The position numbers and the translations under genes are program-made. The notes beneath the pieces were generated by a model that was not told where the DNA came from, did no database searches, and worked only from the letters and a program-made list of their open reading frames with translations. Positions 61,401 through 64,000 of a DNA stretch of 64,000 nucleotides are shown piece by piece. Location of the stretch: contig NC_057864.1 in the NCBI RefSeq assembly GCF_019393635.1, forward strand, positions 446,914,822-446,978,821, read 5' to 3'. The DNA is from Dromiciops gliroides (Eukaryota > Chordata > Mammalia > Microbiotheria > Microbiotheriidae). Every line of letters starts with the position of its first letter. The stretch's first letter is position 1.

Positions 61401-63365
61401 TGATTATCTGACTACCTCTTCCTGTCTTCCTTACCATGGGAATGATGTGCTTCAAGGTGTTGTGCAGACTGAAGTTTCACTCCAAAGGCCAAAGTCTTGC
61501 CTTCTTATCATCTGCCCAGGGACAGAAAATTAAATTAGCATCTGAATAGGGCCCCAGCTACCCTTGCTTACAGACTCTTGTCTGGTGGCTGACAGACTCT
61601 CCCCTTCCCCCTCCTCAAATTCCTGTGACTTGGCCCAAACTCCCTTCTGACTTCTTTCCTCTTCTTTGTCCCCATCCGCCTCAGGTGGGGCCATTTGGAG
61701 GACCTGATGTGCCTCTTGCTTCTTACTGCTGCTTCGATGCTTCCTCTGCTGTTCTCACCAATCTTGCCTCCTTTGGAGGTCTCGATTTGTTCCTCTGACA
61801 TCTGTCATCCTTTCCACATCCTTGTTGCTGTTACCTCCTGGCCCCCAAGTCACTCTCCTTTCATTCTTTCTTGCTTAAGGAGCTCTCCATGAGGCTCAAA
61901 GTCTTCTTTTCTTTCCCATCCCACCCCTTATACCCAGGGACTTCAGGATCAATGTCGATGTCCCCACAAACCCAGCTTCTAGGACTTCTCAGCCATGCAC
62001 TGGGATGGTCACACCCTTGATCTTACCATCACCAAAACAGATCCAACTTCCACAGTCCAGACTGAGTTTCTTTTCTTACACTTAGACCCTCCTGTCCTAT
62101 TACTCCCTTTGCCTTACACCTTTAAAACTTGTTTTGTTTCCCTTGTGTCTCTCTTGTTTTCCTAGTTCCATCACCCCTTCTCTAGTCTCACTTTACCCCC
62201 TGACCTATTTGGACCCCAAACTTAATCACTCTCATGTCTGTCCTTGGGTTTCCTTCGCCTTTGTTCTCCTGCTTAAATCCCCACTTTGGATTCTCCCCAA
62301 CCCAGCTCCTTTTCCCCCCAATTAGCTGTCACTGTTACATGCTGCTGAATGATGCTGGAGGAAGCTATAATCCTTGCTGAGTGGGTCTTTCAAAGAACTG
62401 GTCAGGTGCCTCCATACCAGGGGCTTTCCTGATGCCCTTCACCTCCCCAAAGTTCCTCAAGGGCATGGGCTGCCTGATCTTTGCCTTTTTATCCCTATCA
62501 CATGTTGGGCACTTAATAAAATGCTGTCAGGTTAAATTGAGGTGAATTTCTTGTAGGTTTCTCACTTGCATTCTTCTTTGGAAAGACTTGTCCTGTGGCA
62601 TACTGAGTACTCAGTCTGTTGCAGTGCTAGAATTACTGTGTAGTTCAGTGAAAGAAGGTCTACAATCTCTGGTGCAGGGGGAGGTGGAGGGAAAGACTGG
62701 GCTCTTTCAGTGCATGGACCTGGGGCAGCATGGAGGCTCTAGGCAGAGTTGAGCCTGATGGTGATGCCGGTATTCTTTGATGGCAGGGTAGTTGGTGACA
62801 TTCAGACAAGGTGGTTCTGCCATTGGAGCAGTCCATACCACGGAGAACGCGATCTGCTGGTTTTCTCTGACCAGTTTTTAGGCTGGGAATATTCTGTTCC
62901 ATCAGGTGCTCTTCTACAATGTCTTTTTTTTCTTTCTCTGTGCATACAATAAATAGATGAAAGACCTTGACGAACCCAATTCAAAGAAGAGCAGAGGATC
63001 TTCACTTGGGATGCTGGGGACTCATGAAACAGAGACTGGGGACCCTGAAGCGGATGAAGACCCTGAGGATGTAATGGTCCATTCTTAAAATTTCTCCTTC
63101 CCAAGGCTCATGGGTTAAAGGTGTGGGGACGTCCACATGCCACACTTTAGGGAACGCCAGTCACCCTTCCTCTGAATCCCACTGTTCACTTGTTTGTTTT
63201 TCCTCCCAAAGATGTGGCAGAGCCCGCCTTTTACCACCGTGTCTTCTCTTGCTTCCTTTTTAGCGTATTCTTTCATGTAGCAAAGTGGGTTCCATAATGC
63301 GGGAAGGAAGAGACCGAGTTGTGAATCTTGCTGTTGACCGGACAGGCAGGATTCTTGCTTGTCAT
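55300..63365 (+). CDS. WDR3: WDR3 5' part, WD40 protein of the small-subunit processome (7 coding exons, gene continues right)
   Basis: WD repeat domain 3, the orthologue of yeast Utp12/Dip2, a UtpB-complex component needed in the nucleolus for early 18S rRNA processing. Exons 55300-55470, 56389-56598, 56930-57048, 60135-60213, 61304-61399, 62957-63070 and 63264-63365 join in frame to 891 nt (297 codons), about the first third of a roughly 940-residue protein. The start [10 protein letters not shown] and the order of WD40 blades (FIWD, then IVWD, VKWWD, RAWD) match what I remember of mammalian WDR3. Residues 226-263 are an acidic linker between blades. All junctions are GT-AG. The missing remainder should hold the second propeller and the C-terminal Utp12 domain. 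Confidence 0.96.
55475..56385. other. WDR3 intron 2, no repeat recognised
   Basis: Between coding exons 1 and 2; 55790-55900 may be a worn MIR ('aagaaaaatgagacccagag'). Confidence 0.5.
56389..56598 (+). CDS. WDR3: WDR3 coding exon 2 (WD40 blades)
   Basis: Acceptor gatttcag. Translation [70 protein letters not shown]; 70 codons, donor gtagga. The GH at 'FNGHKAAV' starts a WD40 blade. Confidence 0.97.
56930..57048 (+). CDS. WDR3: WDR3 coding exon 3
   Basis: Acceptor catcaag. Translation [20 protein letters not shown], then [19 protein letters not shown]; ends AG|gtaaag, phase 2. It carries the IVWD end of one blade and the GH of the next. Confidence 0.97.
57594..57775 (+). mobile_element. tRNA-derived CORE-SINE (sense)
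   Basis: 'gggcagctaggtggtacagt' to 'aaccctcgttgccctgcaaa' with a long A/C-rich tail. Confidence 0.92.
58240..58955 (-). mobile_element. L1 3' end (antisense)
   Basis: 'tttgagttccaaattctctt', 'ccactgagaaggcaagcaaa', 'ttcaccaattgatgggcatc' match the antisense L1 copies at 5400 and 53290. Confidence 0.8.
58967..59265 (+). mobile_element. Composite SINE: tRNA/CORE head with RTE-type tail, 12-bp target duplication
   Basis: The head and CORE are as in the common SINE to about 59085. It then continues 'ccagttgtcttgatgtatat', 'ggttctggaggagacagtaa' and ends 'gaatgaaggacaaacaacaa'. attctccctctt flanks it at 58955-58966 and 59266-59277. This looks like the opossum RTESINE type, from memory. Confidence 0.8.
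59278..60000 (-). mobile_element. L1/HAL1-like fragment (antisense)
   Basis: 'ctgagctctcgtcttttcat' and 'tttgcagggcaagttagatt' are the antisense of the segment after ORF1 at 36100-36190 ('gatgaaaagaccagagctga'). Confidence 0.5.
60135..60213 (+). CDS. WDR3: WDR3 coding exon 4
   Basis: A 79-nt exon after a 3.1-kb intron. Acceptor ctttcag; translation (S)[17 protein letters not shown], then KTMVGHRTE; donor gtaact. Confidence 0.97.
60640..60990 (+). mobile_element. L2/L3-like LINE fragment
   Basis: C/T-rich coding-like DNA with 'cccatctggccctgacaaag'; assignment is tentative. Confidence 0.35.
61304..61399 (+). CDS. WDR3: WDR3 coding exon 5
   Basis: Acceptor tttcag. Translation [20 protein letters not shown], then [12 protein letters not shown]; 32 codons, donor gtgatt. 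It ends a WD40 blade just before the acidic linker. Confidence 0.97.
61560..62545 (+). mobile_element. L2/L3-like LINE, long C/T-rich segment with 3' end
   Basis: A C/T-rich stretch to 62330, then 'aagggcatgggctgcctgat' and 'tgggcacttaataaaatgct', the L2-type 3' terminus. Confidence 0.5.
62957..63070 (+). CDS. WDR3: WDR3 coding exon 6 (fast-evolving acidic linker)
   Basis: Acceptor aaatag, weak in pyrimidines. Translation [20 protein letters not shown], then [18 protein letters not shown]; donor gtaatg. Its length and position fit the disordered acidic loop of WDR3, but the residues differ strongly from the human protein as I remember it. Frame and flanking exons make the call secure. Confidence 0.9.
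63264..63365 (+). CDS. WDR3: WDR3 coding exon 7
   Basis: Acceptor tttttag. Translation [20 protein letters not shown], then [14 protein letters not shown]; donor gtaagt; 34 codons. The next exon lies outside the window. Confidence 0.96.
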
Positions 63366-63439
63366 GTAAGTGATAAACATAACAAGGAAGAGAAAATTCC
63401 TTCTTTTTTTTCTAAGGATCCTGTTAATTCATTTCAGAG

Positions 63440-63600
63440 CATTGTCCAGACATTTACATTTGAAGGTCCCGACTTTGTTCTTGGTATATACCCCCATTTT
63501 AGAGATGAGTTAACTGAGGTTCTAAGCAATTACCGGGCTTGATATAGAATCATAGCTTTAGAGTTAGAAGAGACCTTAGGAAACAGATCAGTCCTCATCT
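63440..63600 (-). mobile_element. MIR-like SINE (antisense)
   Basis: 'ccccattttagagatgagtt', then 'aactgaggttctaagcaatt' and 'agagttagaagagacctta'. Confidence 0.5.
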
Positions 63601-64000
63601 AGTTTTATTGACCCTGATGTAACCTTCCCTTCTTATACAGACAGTTCTTGCTTCATGTAAATTCAGGTTATGCAAATTTGACTTAGTACAGTACCACGCA
63701 CTGGCTTGGTGTACCTGGCATCCTACCAAAACATCCCAAAAAACTAACCCCACCCCCTGCCTGCCTCAAAGCGAAAGCAGAAGAAATGAATGTGAGGAGA
63801 GACCACCACTGGTGGATTAGGGCTTGGCTTTGAGACCTGGTACTGAGAGAGGAGACTTTTGCCCTACTCTTCCCACCTGCCCATGTGTCCTGACCACACT
63901 TGGGTAAATTTATCTCCAGCCCCTCTGTATCACCTGTCCTCTCCAGTCTGTCCATGTCTGCTCCCCACATGTTCTTCCTCTCAGTTCTGGACAGGCCCCT

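Noticed and set aside
1..64000. Regularly recurring about 150-bp units suggesting an array
   Set aside because: The copies are dispersed, in both orientations, with their own target duplications: retroposed SINEs, not a CRISPR or satellite array.

Overview
This is nuclear DNA of a mammal, almost certainly a marsupial. About fifteen copies of one tRNA-headed SINE occur: the head reads 'gcagctaggtggcgcagtgg', followed by a CORE/MIR-type 'ctagctgtgtgaccctgggc' block. Marsupial-type L1 fragments, RTE- and CR1-like LINE pieces and MIR/L2 relics fill the introns. I cannot fix the species; the SINE type mildly suggests an Australasian marsupial.

Only two protein-coding genes are present, head to head. 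On the minus strand is GDAP2 (macro domain plus CRAL-TRIO/Sec14 domain). Twelve coding exons can be placed from the ATG at 46908 down to 4091. Together they give 1,449 nt, or 483 codons, with every junction GT-AG and every phase matching. A non-coding first exon lies in the CpG island near 52107. The last short coding exon (about 15 codons in the human protein as I remember it) was not found and probably lies left of base 1. On the plus strand is the 5' part of WDR3 (UTP12/Dip2 family, small-subunit processome). It has a non-coding exon ending at 52529 and seven coding exons from the ATG at 55300 to 63365 (297 codons); the rest lies right of the window. The two genes share a GC-rich, CpG-dense bidirectional promoter at about 51780-52780 with ETS-type and CCAAT motifs.

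Layout: 1-4090, GDAP2 3' intron with L2, L1 and SINE pieces; 4091-46908, GDAP2 coding exons separated by introns up to about 10 kb; 46960-52106, GDAP2 intron 1; 51780-52780, CpG island; 52530-63365, WDR3 exons and introns; 63366-64000, WDR3 intron. The introns hold readable transposon stratigraphy: a rotted L1 (34480-40225) carrying two SINEs, a CR1-like LINE (17085-18810) split by two SINEs, a mariner-type MITE (33687-34029) split by a SINE with a 15-bp target duplication, and a composite RTE-tailed SINE (58967-59265) inserted into an old L1/HAL1-like element.

The genes are not known to work in one pathway. WDR3 acts in nucleolar 18S rRNA maturation. GDAP2 is a cytoplasmic/lysosome-associated protein linked to neuronal maintenance. 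What they share is the promoter. I saw no RNA gene, CRISPR array, bacterial-type system or convincing unknown gene. Repeat classes are assigned by memory of consensus sequences and by comparison of copies within the window, not by a search.
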